A stretch of DNA of 64,000 bases, taken from Saussurea involucrata (Eukaryota > Streptophyta > Magnoliopsida > Asterales > Asteraceae). The translations under genes and the position numbers were made by a program. The stretch spans positions 142,526,983 through 142,590,982 of the forward strand of contig CM066319.1 of the NCBI GenBank assembly GCA_033807775.1. The letters are read 5' to 3'. The notes beneath the pieces were generated by a model. That model did not search any database and was not told the origin of the DNA. It saw nothing but the letters and a program-made list of their open reading frames with translations. Below are positions 33,575-43,154 of this stretch, one piece after another. The stretch's first letter is position 1. Each line of letters begins with the position of its first letter.

Positions 33575-36229
33575 ATGGAAAATTCTTTTGAATCAAACAG
33601 TACTCTTGTTTCTAAGGTTCCCATGCTCAGACCCAATGAATTTGACATGTGGAAAATTAGAATCAAGCAGTACATTCTGCTTACTGATTATTCCATCTGG
33701 GATATAATAGAGAATGGTCCATGTGCTGAAGGAAGAACTGGACCAGATGGCAAAAGACCTCCTCCAAAGACTGATGCAGAGAGAAAAGTCAGACAAATAG
33801 AGATGAAGGCCTTAAGCACTCTGCTTTTGGCTATTCCCAATGAATATCAGCATCAATTACAACACTGCACTGATGCTCAGATTCTATGGAATGCATTGGA
33901 AAAGAGATTCACTGGCACCAAAAGCACCAAGAGGAATCAGAAGGCAATTCTCAAACAGCAGTATGAAAACTTTACTTCTACTAAGAACGAGTCTATGACT
34001 CAAACTTTTGATAGATTTAATAAGCTAATTGGAGAATTGGCCACAGTAGGAGTCAAGATGGAGGCTGATGATGTTAACAGAAAGTTCTTAAGATCATTAG
34101 GTGAAGAGTGGACAATGTATACTGTGTCCTTCAGACAGAATGACCAACTGGAAGATAAAGAGCTTGATGATCTTTACAATGATCTTAGAGTCTTTGAAGC
34201 AGAGGTTGAAGCCAAAAAGAAGCCCTCTGGATATGTACATAATGCTGCACTCCTTTCAGCATCACCTGATTCTACTGCTAACCCTGAATCAGTTAGTGCT
34301 GCTGGAGGAGTCAATCAAGAAAAGGCCACTGACTCTGTACTTGAAGCTTTCTTTTCTAGTCATGTTAACTCATCTTTAATTAATGATGACTTAGAACAGA
34401 TTAATGCTGATGATCTTGAAGAGATGGATATCAAGTGGCAGATGGCTATGCTGTCTATGAGGGTGAAGAAGTTCATAAAAAGGACTGGGAGAAACAACTT
34501 TTCCCAAAGAAGAGAAGATGGTGCTGGCTTTGATAAGTCTAAAGTTGAATGCTACAAGTGTCACAAGATGGGACACTTTGCCAGGGAATGCAGAGGTGGA
34601 TCATCTCACAACAGCCATCAACAAACTCAGGCTGGAAGTTCCAATCAAAACAGAAACTCTATTCAAGCTCTTGTCTCTCAACAAGGAATGGGATTTGATT
34701 GGAGTGATCAAGCAGAAGAGGCCATCCAAAATCAAGCACTTATGGCTGAAGTTTCAGATCTTCCCACTGAGGTACAATCTAAACTCTGTTCTCAAGCTTG
34801 TATAGACACTATTAAAAGGTATAGAGATCACAATCAGGGAATGTGTGATGACCTTAAGAGACTAGAAAAGTATAGAAGAGACTATGTGTTGATTGTTGAG
34901 AGGTTTGAAGAACAAATTAAGGCTTTTCAAGCCAATGAACTTCAACACTCATATGATACAAATTACTGGAAGTGGGAAAAGGGTGGTCTGGAGTTCCAAC
35001 TAAAAGAGTCTAGGGAAGAGTGTGAGAAACTAAAAGGAGAGCTTGAGAAAGTTAAACTTGATGTTGAAAAGTTTTCAAAAGCTTCTAAAGCTATGGACAC
35101 CATAATAAATGCTCAAGTCCACAGTAAGATGAAAACAGGACTAGGGTACAATGCCACACCTCCACCCTACAACAACACATACATCCCTCCTAGGTCAGAT
35201 CTGTTAGAAACTATGGATAGTAAGGACTTATCTGAAGGAGCTACTAAAGTAGATCCATTAGATGAAGTTGTTGTTGAAGATAAGACTGAAAAAGAAGAGT
35301 CTAAGAAAAAGAACAAGACTGTCAGTGATGAGATCCCATTAGAAAATCACATCAAGACTAATGAGGATGGTGGAAGTCCTTGGGACAAGAACAATGAGAT
35401 GAAAAGATCTGAAAAAGGAAAGGGAGTTCATTATACACAGACCACTGTTGTGAAATCCAATACCTGTGAACATTGGTCTTGCAAGTTTTCTCAAAAGACT
35501 AAGCCCCAAAAACATGATAATAAGAGGGGAAATCAAAGAAACTGGAATAATCAGTGGGCACAAAAGCAAGGAGTTGATCTGCAAAGGATTAACAGACCAA
35601 AGCCTTGTTTTATCTGTGGCAAATTGAATCATCTTGCCAAACACTGTTATTTTAATCCTGTTAACCAAAGAATGAATTTTCAAAGAAGTTTTCAAAAATC
35701 CTCTGGTTATAGGAAACCTGTTAGGAACCATGTGGCTAAGAAACAAACTAAAGCCACAAGCCACATGAAGAAAAAACCTGAAAAAGAATGTGTCACAATG
35801 TGGGTTCCTAAAAGTACTGCAGCCTCAGATAATGCTGCTAGCAGTGTTAGTGCTACTAACACTGTTAGTACTTCTTCAAAAATTAGTGCTGCTAGCAGTG
35901 TTAGTGCTGCTAACACTGTTAGTACTTCTTCAAAAGTTAATACTGCTAACAGTGTTAGTACTGCTAACTCTGTTAGTGCTTCTTCTAAAGATAGTACTGC
36001 TGCTAGCAGTGTTAACTATGGTAGTGCTGCTAATACTGCTTCCAGTGTTAATACTGCTAACTCAGTTAGTACTGCTAACACTGTTTGTGCTGCTGAACCC
36101 ATCATTTTGACAAAGTATTCCAGTACTGCAGTTCCTCAGGTTGAAAAGCTCATTCAAACTAAATGTAAGTACTTTGATGAGCAAGGGAGACCCAAGACCA
36201 CTTTGGCTTGGGTTCCCAATAAAAACTAA
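33575..36229 (+). CDS. gag: Sirevirus Gag protein (884 aa)
   Basis: The N-terminal half is a copia-type gag (LRPNEFDMWKIRIKQYI near residues 18-34; FLRSLGEEWTMYTVSFR near 172-188). Two CCHC zinc knuckles are visible: CYKCHKMGHFAREC at about residue 326 and CFICGKLNHLAKHC at about 678, separated by a coiled coil (residues about 420-510). The C-terminus (about 745-850) is a low-complexity Ser/Thr/Ala/Val/Asn stretch in which the DNA is made of repeats of GTTAGTGCTGCT, GTTAATACTGCT and similar words, the same motif as in the LTR. It ends ...LAWVPNKN. Two knuckles and 884 residues make it long for a copia gag, as in Sireviruses. Confidence 0.92.
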   Translation: MENSFESNSTLVSKVPMLRPNEFDMWKIRIKQYILLTDYSIWDIIENGPCAEGRTGPDGKRPPPKTDAERKVRQIEMKALSTLLLAIPNEYQHQLQHCTDAQILWNALEKRFTGTKSTKRNQKAILKQQYENFTSTKNESMTQTFDRFNKLIGELATVGVKMEADDVNRKFLRSLGEEWTMYTVSFRQNDQLEDKELDDLYNDLRVFEAEVEAKKKPSGYVHNAALLSASPDSTANPESVSAAGGVNQEKATDSVLEAFFSSHVNSSLINDDLEQINADDLEEMDIKWQMAMLSMRVKKFIKRTGRNNFSQRREDGAGFDKSKVECYKCHKMGHFARECRGGSSHNSHQQTQAGSSNQNRNSIQALVSQQGMGFDWSDQAEEAIQNQALMAEVSDLPTEVQSKLCSQACIDTIKRYRDHNQGMCDDLKRLEKYRRDYVLIVERFEEQIKAFQANELQHSYDTNYWKWEKGGLEFQLKESREECEKLKGELEKVKLDVEKFSKASKAMDTIINAQVHSKMKTGLGYNATPPPYNNTYIPPRSDLLETMDSKDLSEGATKVDPLDEVVVEDKTEKEESKKKNKTVSDEIPLENHIKTNEDGGSPWDKNNEMKRSEKGKGVHYTQTTVVKSNTCEHWSCKFSQKTKPQKHDNKRGNQRNWNNQWAQKQGVDLQRINRPKPCFICGKLNHLAKHCYFNPVNQRMNFQRSFQKSSGYRKPVRNHVAKKQTKATSHMKKKPEKECVTMWVPKSTAASDNAASSVSATNTVSTSSKISAASSVSAANTVSTSSKVNTANSVSTANSVSASSKDSTAASSVNYGSAANTASSVNTANSVSTANTVCAAEPIILTKYSSTAVPQVEKLIQTKCKYFDEQGRPKTTLAWVPNKN

Positions 36230-39200
36230 TTGTTTTATCTAATGTGCAGGGCAATCAACAGCTCAAGGGGAAGAGCATTTGGCATGTTGATAGTGGTTGC
36301 TCCAGGCACATGACAGGTAACATGGCCTGCCTCAAGAATTTCAAAAGAATTGATGGAGGACATGTTGCTTTCGGTAATAATCCAGCAGGAGGTAAGATCA
36401 GTGGTAAAGGTGATGTGTCAAAAGGTAAGATGACCTTTGAGGATGTGTACTATGTTGAGCAATTAAGATACAACCTGTTAAGTGTATCACAGGTCTGTGA
36501 TAAGAAGCATAGTATATTATTTACTGATTCTGAATGCATTATTCTTGCTCCTGGATTCAAGGTAGTTGATGAAAACATGATACTATTGAGAACTCCTAGA
36601 AAGGATAATGTATATTGTTTAGATTTAGAAAGTGTTTCATCTGATTCATCCCTAAACTGTTTGGTGTCAAAAGCTTCATTGGATGAATCATCACTTTGGC
36701 ACAGAAGGATGTGTCACATGAACTTTAAAACAATGAATAAACTTGTCAAAAACAATCTTGTTAGAGGTTTACCATCAAAAGTATATTCATGTGATGATCA
36801 TTGTGTTGCTTGTCTCAAAGGTAAACAACACAAAACTTCTCATAAGTCCAAAGAGATAAACACTATTTCAAATCCTCTTCAATTGTTGCATATGGATCTG
36901 TTTGGCCCTACAAATGTGATGAGTATTGGCAAGAAATCATACTGTTTAGTTATTGTTGATGATTACTCTAGATTTACTTGGGTATATTTTCTGAGGACCA
37001 AAGATGAGACAAGTGGACTGATCAAATCTTTTATTCTTAGAATTGAAAACCAATCAAATCAAAAAGTAAAAGTCATTAGATCAGATAATGGGACTGAATT
37101 TAAAAACTTTGATCTAAACACCTTTTGTGAGGAAAAAGGCATTGAGAGACAATACAGTGCTCCTAGGACTCCACAACAGAATGGTGTTGCTGAGAGAAGG
37201 AATAGGACACTGATTGAGGCTGCTAGATCTTTGTTAGCAGATTCCAAATTACCAACTACTTTCTGGGCAGAAGCAGTTAATACTGCCTGTTATGTTCAAA
37301 ACAGAGCTTTAGTAATAAAGCCTAAAAACAAGACACCTTATGAGCTTTTTCATAAAAAGAAACCATTTATTGGATTTTTCAAACCATTTGGATGTCCTTG
37401 TACAATTCTCAATACCAAATCTCACTTAGGTAAGTTTGATAGCAAAGCAGATGATGGCTTTCTTGTTGGTTACTCATCTCAGAGTAAGGCCTACAGAGTT
37501 TTTAATACCTCTTCTAGAATAATTGAAGAAAGTGCCAATGTCAAATGCAATGAGAACACACCAAATCCTATTGGTTCAGGTCCTGATTGGCTATTTGACA
37601 TTGATGCACTCTCTAATTCTTTGGGTTTCAGTAATGATGTAAATGCAGGACAAAGGGATGCACTTCCATCAGATCACAGAATTCAGTCTGTGATATTTCC
37701 TCTCCCTACCATTGATCCTGTTGGTTTCTGTGAACAAGAAAAGGCAGCTGAACCAATTCAGATTGAAGAAGAGAGAAGAGCAGAGGAAAATCAGTCTTCA
37801 AGTCCAAATTCTAGAGAATCTGAAGTGACTGAAGAAGCTGAAGTAAATCCAGACTTAAATGAGTCAAATCTGGATGTGAACTTACAAGAGGAAGCAGATC
37901 ATCCAACAAGAACTCAGAAAAATCATCCTCCTGAGTTGGTAATTGGAGATATTGCATCTCCCATGATGACTAGGAAGCAAAGCAAACTTCAAGAGCTACA
38001 AGAGCAGCAGAATACAGTTAATACTGTCCTTACTTGCTTTCTATCCCAAATTGAGCCCAAAAAGGCTTATGATGCTATGAAAGATCCAAGTTGGATAGAA
38101 GCAATTCAAGAGGAGCTGCTACAGTTTAAATTACAGGATGTTTGGGACTTGGTGGACCTTCCAAAAGGTCATAGAGCAATTGGCACCAAGTGGATTTTCA
38201 GAAACAAGAAGGATGACAGAGGAATAGTGATCAGAAACAAAGCAAGGCTGGTTGTACAGGGGTATACTCAGGAAGAGGGAATAGACTATGAGGAAGTCTT
38301 TGCTCCAGTGGCAAGGATTGAAGCAATTAGGCTATTTCTAGCCTATGCCTCATACATGAAGTTCAAGGTCTACCAAATGGATGTAAAAAGTGCATTTCTG
38401 TATGGAAGTATTGATGAAGAAGTATATGTCTGTCAACCCCCTGGATTTGAGAATCCATTGCACCCTGACAGAGTGTACAAGTTGAAGAAGGCACTTTATG
38501 GTTTACATCAAGCCCCAAGAGCATGGTATGACACCCTGTCTACCTATCTCTTAGACAATGACTTTGAAAGAGGAGTTATTGACAAGACCTTGTTCATTAA
38601 GAGGAGAAAGAAAGGCACACTACTTGTTCAGATCTATGTGGATGACATCATCTTTGGATCCATAAATGATCACATGTGTAAAGAGTTTGAAGAATTAATG
38701 CACAAGAGCTTCAAGATGAGTTCCATGGGAGAACTTACTTTCTTTCTTGGGCTTCAGGTGAAACAGAGGAAAGATGGGATTTTCATAAGTCAATCCAAAT
38801 ATGTGAAAGACATCCTGGACAAGTATGGTTTAACAGACTCAAAGCCAGCAAGCACACCAATGGAAACACACAAACAGATCACTGCAGATCTTGAGGGGGA
38901 GGATGTGGATGTCCATCATTACAGATCTATGATTGGATCACTCATGTATCTCACAGCCTCTAGACCAGATATTATGTTTCCAGTATGTTTTTGTGCCAGA
39001 TTTCAGGTTACACCTAAGCAATCACACCTTCATGCAGTCAAAAGAATTTTTAGATACCTAAGAGGGCAACCTAGATTAGGTCTTTGGTATCCTTATGATT
39101 CTTCATTTGACTTGCTTGCATACTCAGACAGTGACTTAGGTGGAGCTAACATGGATAGGAAGTCTACTTCAGGTGGATGTCAGTTTTTGGGTACAAGACT

Positions 39201-39579
39201 AGTATCTTGGCAGTGTAAGAAACAAACCACAGTGTCATTATCTACCACAGAGGCTGAGTATATAGCTGCTGCAAGCTGCTGCTCTCAGGTTCTATGGATT
39301 CAGAATCAGATGTTGGACTATGGGGTAACATTCCTTCACACTCCAATCTTCATTGACAACAACAGTGCTATTAGCATTGTTAATAATCCGGTCAAACACT
39401 CAAAAACAAAGCATATAGAGATCAGGTATCACTTTATTAGAGATTGCAATGAAAAGAAATTAATTCAAGTTGCTAAAGTTCATACAAATGACCAGTTTGC
39501 TGATCTATTCACAAAAGCTTTTGATGTGGGTAGATTCACCTTTTTGGTAACAAGTGTGGGCATGATCAACCTTGAATAA
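36223..39579 (+). CDS. pol: Sirevirus Pol: protease, integrase, RT, RNase H (intact)
   Basis: The frame is -1 relative to gag and opens right after an in-frame stop at 36220-36222, overlapping the gag end by a few bases. With no good ATG at the start, it is probably made by frameshift or splicing. Positions below are counted from 36244. Protease DSGCSRHMTG at about 16-25. Integrase HRRMCHMNF...CVACLKGKQ, then Asp in LHMDLFG (about 220), Asp in RSDNGTEF (about 281), Glu in QNGVAERRNR (about 316). Reverse transcriptase GTKWIFRNK, DVKSAFLYGS and QIYVDDIIFGS (about 797-807). RNase H YSDSDLGG (about 959), TEAEYIAAA (about 1000) and HIEIRYHFIRD. About 1111 residues without stops or frameshifts; a usual length. 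Confidence 0.95.
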   Translation, partial: KLIVLSNVQGNQQLKGKSIWHVDSGCSRHMTGNMACLKNFKRIDGGHVAFGNNPAGGKISGKGDVSKGKMTFEDVYYVEQLRYNLLSVSQVCDKKHSILFTDSECIILAPGFKVVDENMILLRTPRKDNVYCLDLESVSSDSSLNCLVSKASLDESSLWHRRMCHMNFKTMNKLVKNNLVRGLPSKVYSCDDHCVACLKGKQHKTSHKSKEINTISNPLQLLHMDLFGPTNVMSIGKKSYCLVIVDDYSRFTWVYFLRTKDETSGLIKSFILRIENQSNQKVKVIRSDNGTEFKNFDLNTFCEEKGIERQYSAPRTPQQNGVAERRNRTLIEAARSLLADSKLPTTFWAEAVNTACYVQNRALVIKPKNKTPYELFHKKKPFIGFFKPFGCPCTILNTKSHLGKFDSKADDGFLVGYSSQSKAYRVFNTSSRIIEESANVKCNENTPNPIGSGPDWLFDIDALSNSLGFSNDVNAGQRDALPSDHRIQSVIFPLPTIDPVGFCEQEKAAEPIQIEEERRAEENQSSSPNSRESEVTEEAEVNPDLNESNLDVNLQEEADHPTRTQKNHPPELVIGDIASPMMTRKQSKLQELQEQQNTVNTVLTCFLSQIEPKKAYDAMKDPSWIEAIQEELLQFKLQDVWDLVDLPKGHRAIGTKWIFRNKKDDRGIVIRNKARLVVQGYTQEEGIDYEEVFAPVARIEAIRLFLAYASYMKFKVYQMDVKSAFLYGSIDEEVYVCQPPGFENPLHPDRVYKLKKALYGLHQAPRAWYDTLSTYLLDNDFERGVIDKTLFIKRRKKGTLLVQIYVDDIIFGSINDHMCKEFEELMHKSFKMSSMGELTFFLGLQVKQRKDGIFISQSKYVKDILDKYGLTDSKPASTPMETHKQITADLEGEDVDVHHYRSMIGSLMYLTASRPDIMFPVCFCARFQVTPKQSHLHAVKRIFRYLRGQPRLGLWYPYDSSFDLLAYSDSDLGGANMDRKSTSGGCQFLGTRLVSWQCKKQTTVSLSTTEAEYIAAASCCSQVLWIQNQMLDYGVTFLHTPIFIDNNSAISIVNNPVKHSKTKHIEIRYHFIRDCNEKKLIQVAKVHTNDQFADLFTKAFDVGRFTFLVTSVGMINLE
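36232..36249 (+). promoter_or_regulatory. Candidate 3' splice site at the gag/pol boundary
   Basis: A T-rich run, a CTAAT branch-like word and TGTGCAG immediately precede the codons GGC AAT CAA of pol. Similar TACTTAAT...GTTTTGCAG stretches sit at the same boundary in the decayed Sirevirus at 45392-45408 and 48682-48702. Splicing into pol is inferred, not shown. Confidence 0.4.
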
Positions 39580-39689
39580 ATTCATGATTTTCTGTTTTTA
39601 TACCTGTATTTCTTCATATATTTGGTGCTACTAACTCTCTTTCTCAGAATCTTCTGTGTACCTCAGATTAACAAGTGCTGAAAAGTGTA

Positions 39690-40164
39690 AGTGTAGTTAC
39701 TACTGTCAGTGCAGAGTTACTACTGCCAGTGTTCTAGCCAATAATACTGCTTGGTAGTTAATACTGCTTTGCAGTTAATACTGCTCAGTAGTTAATACTG
39801 CTTTACAGTTAATACTGCTCAGTAGTTAATACTGCTTTGCAGTTAATACTGCTCAGTAGTTAATACTGCTAGTGCACAGTTAATACTGCCAATGAGTAGT
39901 TAATACTGCTTAGCAGTTAATACTGCTTGTGTAGTTAATACTGCTCAGTCGTTAATACTGCTTAAGTACTTAATACTGCTCCGTTGTTAATACTGCTTAA
40001 GTAGTTAATACTGCTTTGTTGTTAATACTGCTTAAGTAATTAATACTGCTGTGTAGTTAATACTGCCTTGCAGTTAATACTGCCTTGCAGTTAATACTGC
40101 TCAGTCGTTAATACTGCTTGTGTCGTTAATACTACTTTAAAAGAAAAGTTAGGGCTAATACTGC
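39690..40164 (+). repeat. Spacer array of GTTAATACTGCT motifs
   Basis: Between pol and the third ORF there are about 22 copies of TTAATACTGC (most preceded by AG) plus four looser variants, spaced by 5-15 bp. This is the same motif family as in the LTR, gag and third ORF. Confidence 0.95.
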
Positions 40165-40172
40165 TATAAATA
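40165..40172 (+). promoter_or_regulatory. Candidate internal promoter of the third ORF
   Basis: TATAAATA directly follows the motif array and precedes a CT-rich leader and the ATG at 40287 by about 115 bp. The LTR promoter uses the same TATAAATA. Confidence 0.55.
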
Positions 40173-40286
40173 CCTCTTTCAGCCCGCCAAAGTTCATAAC
40201 GTCTCTTTGAATTCTATCCATCTCTCTCTCTTTCTAACTATTCTCTCCCAAGAATCTCTGTTTTCTGTCAAGAATCCTCAGGCATA

Positions 40287-43091
40287 ATGGAGTTTATCGA
40301 CGACCACAACGAGATTGCCATGCTTCAGAAGCCAAAACAATCCGCAGGGTTTCATGATATTGTGGATTTTCTCAAGTCCACACACATCTCTCATGCCCTA
40401 ACAGTGTGCCCAACAATATACATCGAACATCAAAAGCAATTTTGGGAGAATGCCACTGTTGTATTTGAAGATGGGCAGAAGATCATTCGCACAAGGGTTT
40501 GTGACAAACCCTTGAAGGTCATAGAGGAGGTTCTTCGCATTACTCTTCATTTCGATGATGCCTCAGGTATAACCTCTCTATCTAATGATGAACTCTACTC
40601 GACCTTACAAAGAATGGGGTATGAAGGTCCCATTGGAGTTTTTAAATTCTACAAGTCAAAGTTTTTCAACCAATGGCGATTTCTTGTTCATACTCTTATG
40701 CACTGTATTTCAAAGAAAACAACTGGATGTAGTGAGTTTAGCAGTACCATTGCTTATGCCTTGGTCTGCTTAGCCACTGCCAGAAGGTTCAATTTTTCAG
40801 CAATGATTTTTAATGATCTTGTGGCAAACCTAGAATCCAAAAAGAAATTTTATATGTATCCTAGGTTTGTCCAAGAAGTTATTAACCATGAATTGACGGA
40901 TTTACCTCAGTCTGCTGAGGTATATGTGCCAAAATCCCCTAAAGGGAAGGTTTTCTCAAATATGAGAAGACTTCCTAGGGACTCGGAAGGAGTTGACACA
41001 CCATTGTTCTCTACAATGATGGTTGTGTCCCACACCATTGAAGGTATGGCATCAGGGTCAAGGCCCACATTAGACACACCCACTGATGACCAATCCCAAC
41101 CTTCCATCACAAAAGTAATCCCTCAGTCCATTCTTGTACGACCCACTCCCAAAATAACCAAAAAGTTTGAAAGAAGAAAGGTACACAAGGTTCCTTCCTT
41201 TGATGTATCTCCTAAGAGCCCGAAGCCTTTAAGCCCTCTAGTGGAGCATTCTCCATTAGAGAATATCGAAAGGGAAACCACAGGGGTTTCTCCCAACCCC
41301 AAGAAGGTGCTCACTAAGGAGAAGTTTGAGCATGTGAGTCGCAAGGCTGCCACTACTTCTGCTAGCAAAGAGAAGGCCAGTGGTAAAATAACTAAGACCT
41401 TCCTCACGGCAACTCAGGGTGAGAAATCATCCAGAGGTCCCAGGTGCCAAGAAACCAAGGGGGTAGGTAGTGCTTTTGCTAGGCAAGAGACACCTGCTAA
41501 AACTTCCAATGATCCTGAAAGGGAGGTAAACACTTCTAAATCAGGTGAGGATAGATATACTTATGAGGAATTGATGGAAACTATTGCAAATATCAACATT
41601 GAGGTCATGGATCAGCAGAAGGAGATTGATGAGCTTAAGAAGGTGGTTCTTCATCAAAACACCAAGATAGAAAAGAATAAGAAGTTGATCACCAAACTGC
41701 TACAAAGAAGGAAGAAAGCTCAGTATGTTTTGAGAAGGAGAGGAACAACCTCTGATGCTTCCAAAAAGGGGGAGTTAGACTATGATCTAAACATGGAGGA
41801 TGCAAACATTGAGGGGGAGTATGAGTATAAGGTTGAGGGGGAGGCTGAGCAGGTTGTAGAAGTTACAAAGGAAGCAGAAACAGAAAAAGCAGCAGAAACG
41901 GTTACTGCTGCTGATATTACAAAGGAAGCAGAAACAGAACCAGCAGTAGAAACGGTTAATACTGCTGAGATTGAGAAAGAAGTAGAAACAGATAATGCTG
42001 CAGTGTCTGAGACTGAAGCAGCAGTAACTGAAATTTTGAAGAATTTTATTGATGCAGCAGTATCTGAAAGTGAGAAGGAAGCAGTACCTGCAACTAAATC
42101 CGAGATTGATGCAGAGATATTTTGGATTGTGAAGGATAGTGTTGAAGCAGCAGCATTAAAGGTTATAAAAGAAGCAGTAACAGCTATAGCAGTAGAAATG
42201 GTTACTGCTGCTGAAAAACAAAAAGCAGCAGAAACTGTTAGTGCTGCTGAGAGCCACAAAGAAGAAACAGCTGAAACCACTCCTGAAGCTGTTAAATCTT
42301 TCAAAAGAACAAAGATGATGTCAACCAAAAGGCCAAGAACAAAGTCCATAGCTTCAAAGAAGAAAGATGTAAAGAAGCCAAGGATGGAACCAACTGTAGA
42401 AGAAGCCCAGGAGGAAGCAGTGAAAGAAAAATCTGATCCAAAAGTTGCTGAAGAAGAAGTGGCAACTCCCTCAGGTCAACCAAGCAATGTACAATCACTG
42501 CCAAATGCTCAATGTGATTTGTATATTACTGTGGTTGATACCAATCCAATCAAAGTTAAACCATTAGCTTCTATGGCTCCTGAAATCATCTTCTGGGATA
42601 CTTTGAAAGATCAGAGAAAGGAGTACATTAGAGTAAAAAGAGCAATTGGGAAGTTTGAGGTCAGTTCTACATGGGGAAAACTTTTAAGGATGTGCTCTAG
42701 ATCAGACTTGGAAGAGATGTTCAAGGTAGGAATGAAGCTTTATGGAAATATGCTGACTGAAAGTGGAATGTCCATCACCAAAATGGTACTTGAATACCTG
42801 TGCCAAATGTTCAAACCAGAAGCAGTTCAGAATAGGATAGAAAGAAATTTTCAAGTCATTACCAACTGGATGCTTATGGAAAACTGTGGAGTGTATGTCA
42901 TCTCTCTTGACAATACATACCATGAGTATTATTTTGTGGATGTGGTGTACAAACATAGCAAGAAAAGATTGAATGGAATGCTACATACTAAGTTGACTTG
43001 CAGCAAGGATTCTGAAATGGGAAGATACTTGGTGAGAAGAATTCTCAATCAAAGTCTTGGAGTGAATCCTGATTTAGGCGTTCATGATTAA
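40287..43091 (+). CDS. Third ORF of the young Sirevirus ('env-like' class, function unknown)
   Basis: An intact 934-codon frame. The N-terminal domain (about residues 1-215) has FLKSTHISHALTVCPTIYIE, a QWRFLVHTLMHCIS stretch and NFSAMIFNDLV with MYPRFVQEV. From memory this type is very common in Asteraceae copia elements. The middle is basic and Ser/Pro-rich, then a coiled coil (about 425-480) and a long Ala/Glu/Val/Thr-rich region (about 525-680) whose DNA again contains GTTACTGCTGCT and GTTAATACTGCT words. A basic KRTKMMSTKRPRTKS stretch near 672-686 could be a nuclear signal. The C-terminal about 190 residues form a compact-looking domain. I see no signal peptide or clear membrane segment, so 'envelope' is not supported by sequence. 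Confidence 0.85.
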   Translation: MEFIDDHNEIAMLQKPKQSAGFHDIVDFLKSTHISHALTVCPTIYIEHQKQFWENATVVFEDGQKIIRTRVCDKPLKVIEEVLRITLHFDDASGITSLSNDELYSTLQRMGYEGPIGVFKFYKSKFFNQWRFLVHTLMHCISKKTTGCSEFSSTIAYALVCLATARRFNFSAMIFNDLVANLESKKKFYMYPRFVQEVINHELTDLPQSAEVYVPKSPKGKVFSNMRRLPRDSEGVDTPLFSTMMVVSHTIEGMASGSRPTLDTPTDDQSQPSITKVIPQSILVRPTPKITKKFERRKVHKVPSFDVSPKSPKPLSPLVEHSPLENIERETTGVSPNPKKVLTKEKFEHVSRKAATTSASKEKASGKITKTFLTATQGEKSSRGPRCQETKGVGSAFARQETPAKTSNDPEREVNTSKSGEDRYTYEELMETIANINIEVMDQQKEIDELKKVVLHQNTKIEKNKKLITKLLQRRKKAQYVLRRRGTTSDASKKGELDYDLNMEDANIEGEYEYKVEGEAEQVVEVTKEAETEKAAETVTAADITKEAETEPAVETVNTAEIEKEVETDNAAVSETEAAVTEILKNFIDAAVSESEKEAVPATKSEIDAEIFWIVKDSVEAAALKVIKEAVTAIAVEMVTAAEKQKAAETVSAAESHKEETAETTPEAVKSFKRTKMMSTKRPRTKSIASKKKDVKKPRMEPTVEEAQEEAVKEKSDPKVAEEEVATPSGQPSNVQSLPNAQCDLYITVVDTNPIKVKPLASMAPEIIFWDTLKDQRKEYIRVKRAIGKFEVSSTWGKLLRMCSRSDLEEMFKVGMKLYGNMLTESGMSITKMVLEYLCQMFKPEAVQNRIERNFQVITNWMLMENCGVYVISLDNTYHEYYFVDVVYKHSKKRLNGMLHTKLTCSKDSEMGRYLVRRILNQSLGVNPDLGVHD

Positions 43092-43142
43092 GTTTTGGAA
43101 GCATCATTTGAAGAACTTGACTTCTCTTCCTGAAAAGTCAAG

Positions 43143-43154
43143 TTAGGGGGAGAT
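43143..43154 (+). other. Polypurine tract of the young Sirevirus
   Basis: TTAGGGGGAGAT directly before the 3' LTR, the usual Sirevirus AGGGGGAG tract. Confidence 0.9.

Noticed and set aside
35790..36110. Plus-strand hydrophobic 106-aa frame opposite in phase to gag
   Set aside because: The Leu/Val-rich product is the out-of-frame reading of the gag motif repeats; it is not a membrane protein.
41780..42349. Minus-strand 189-aa open frame
   Set aside because: It is the shadow of the Ala/Val/Glu-rich repeat region of the third ORF on the plus strand.
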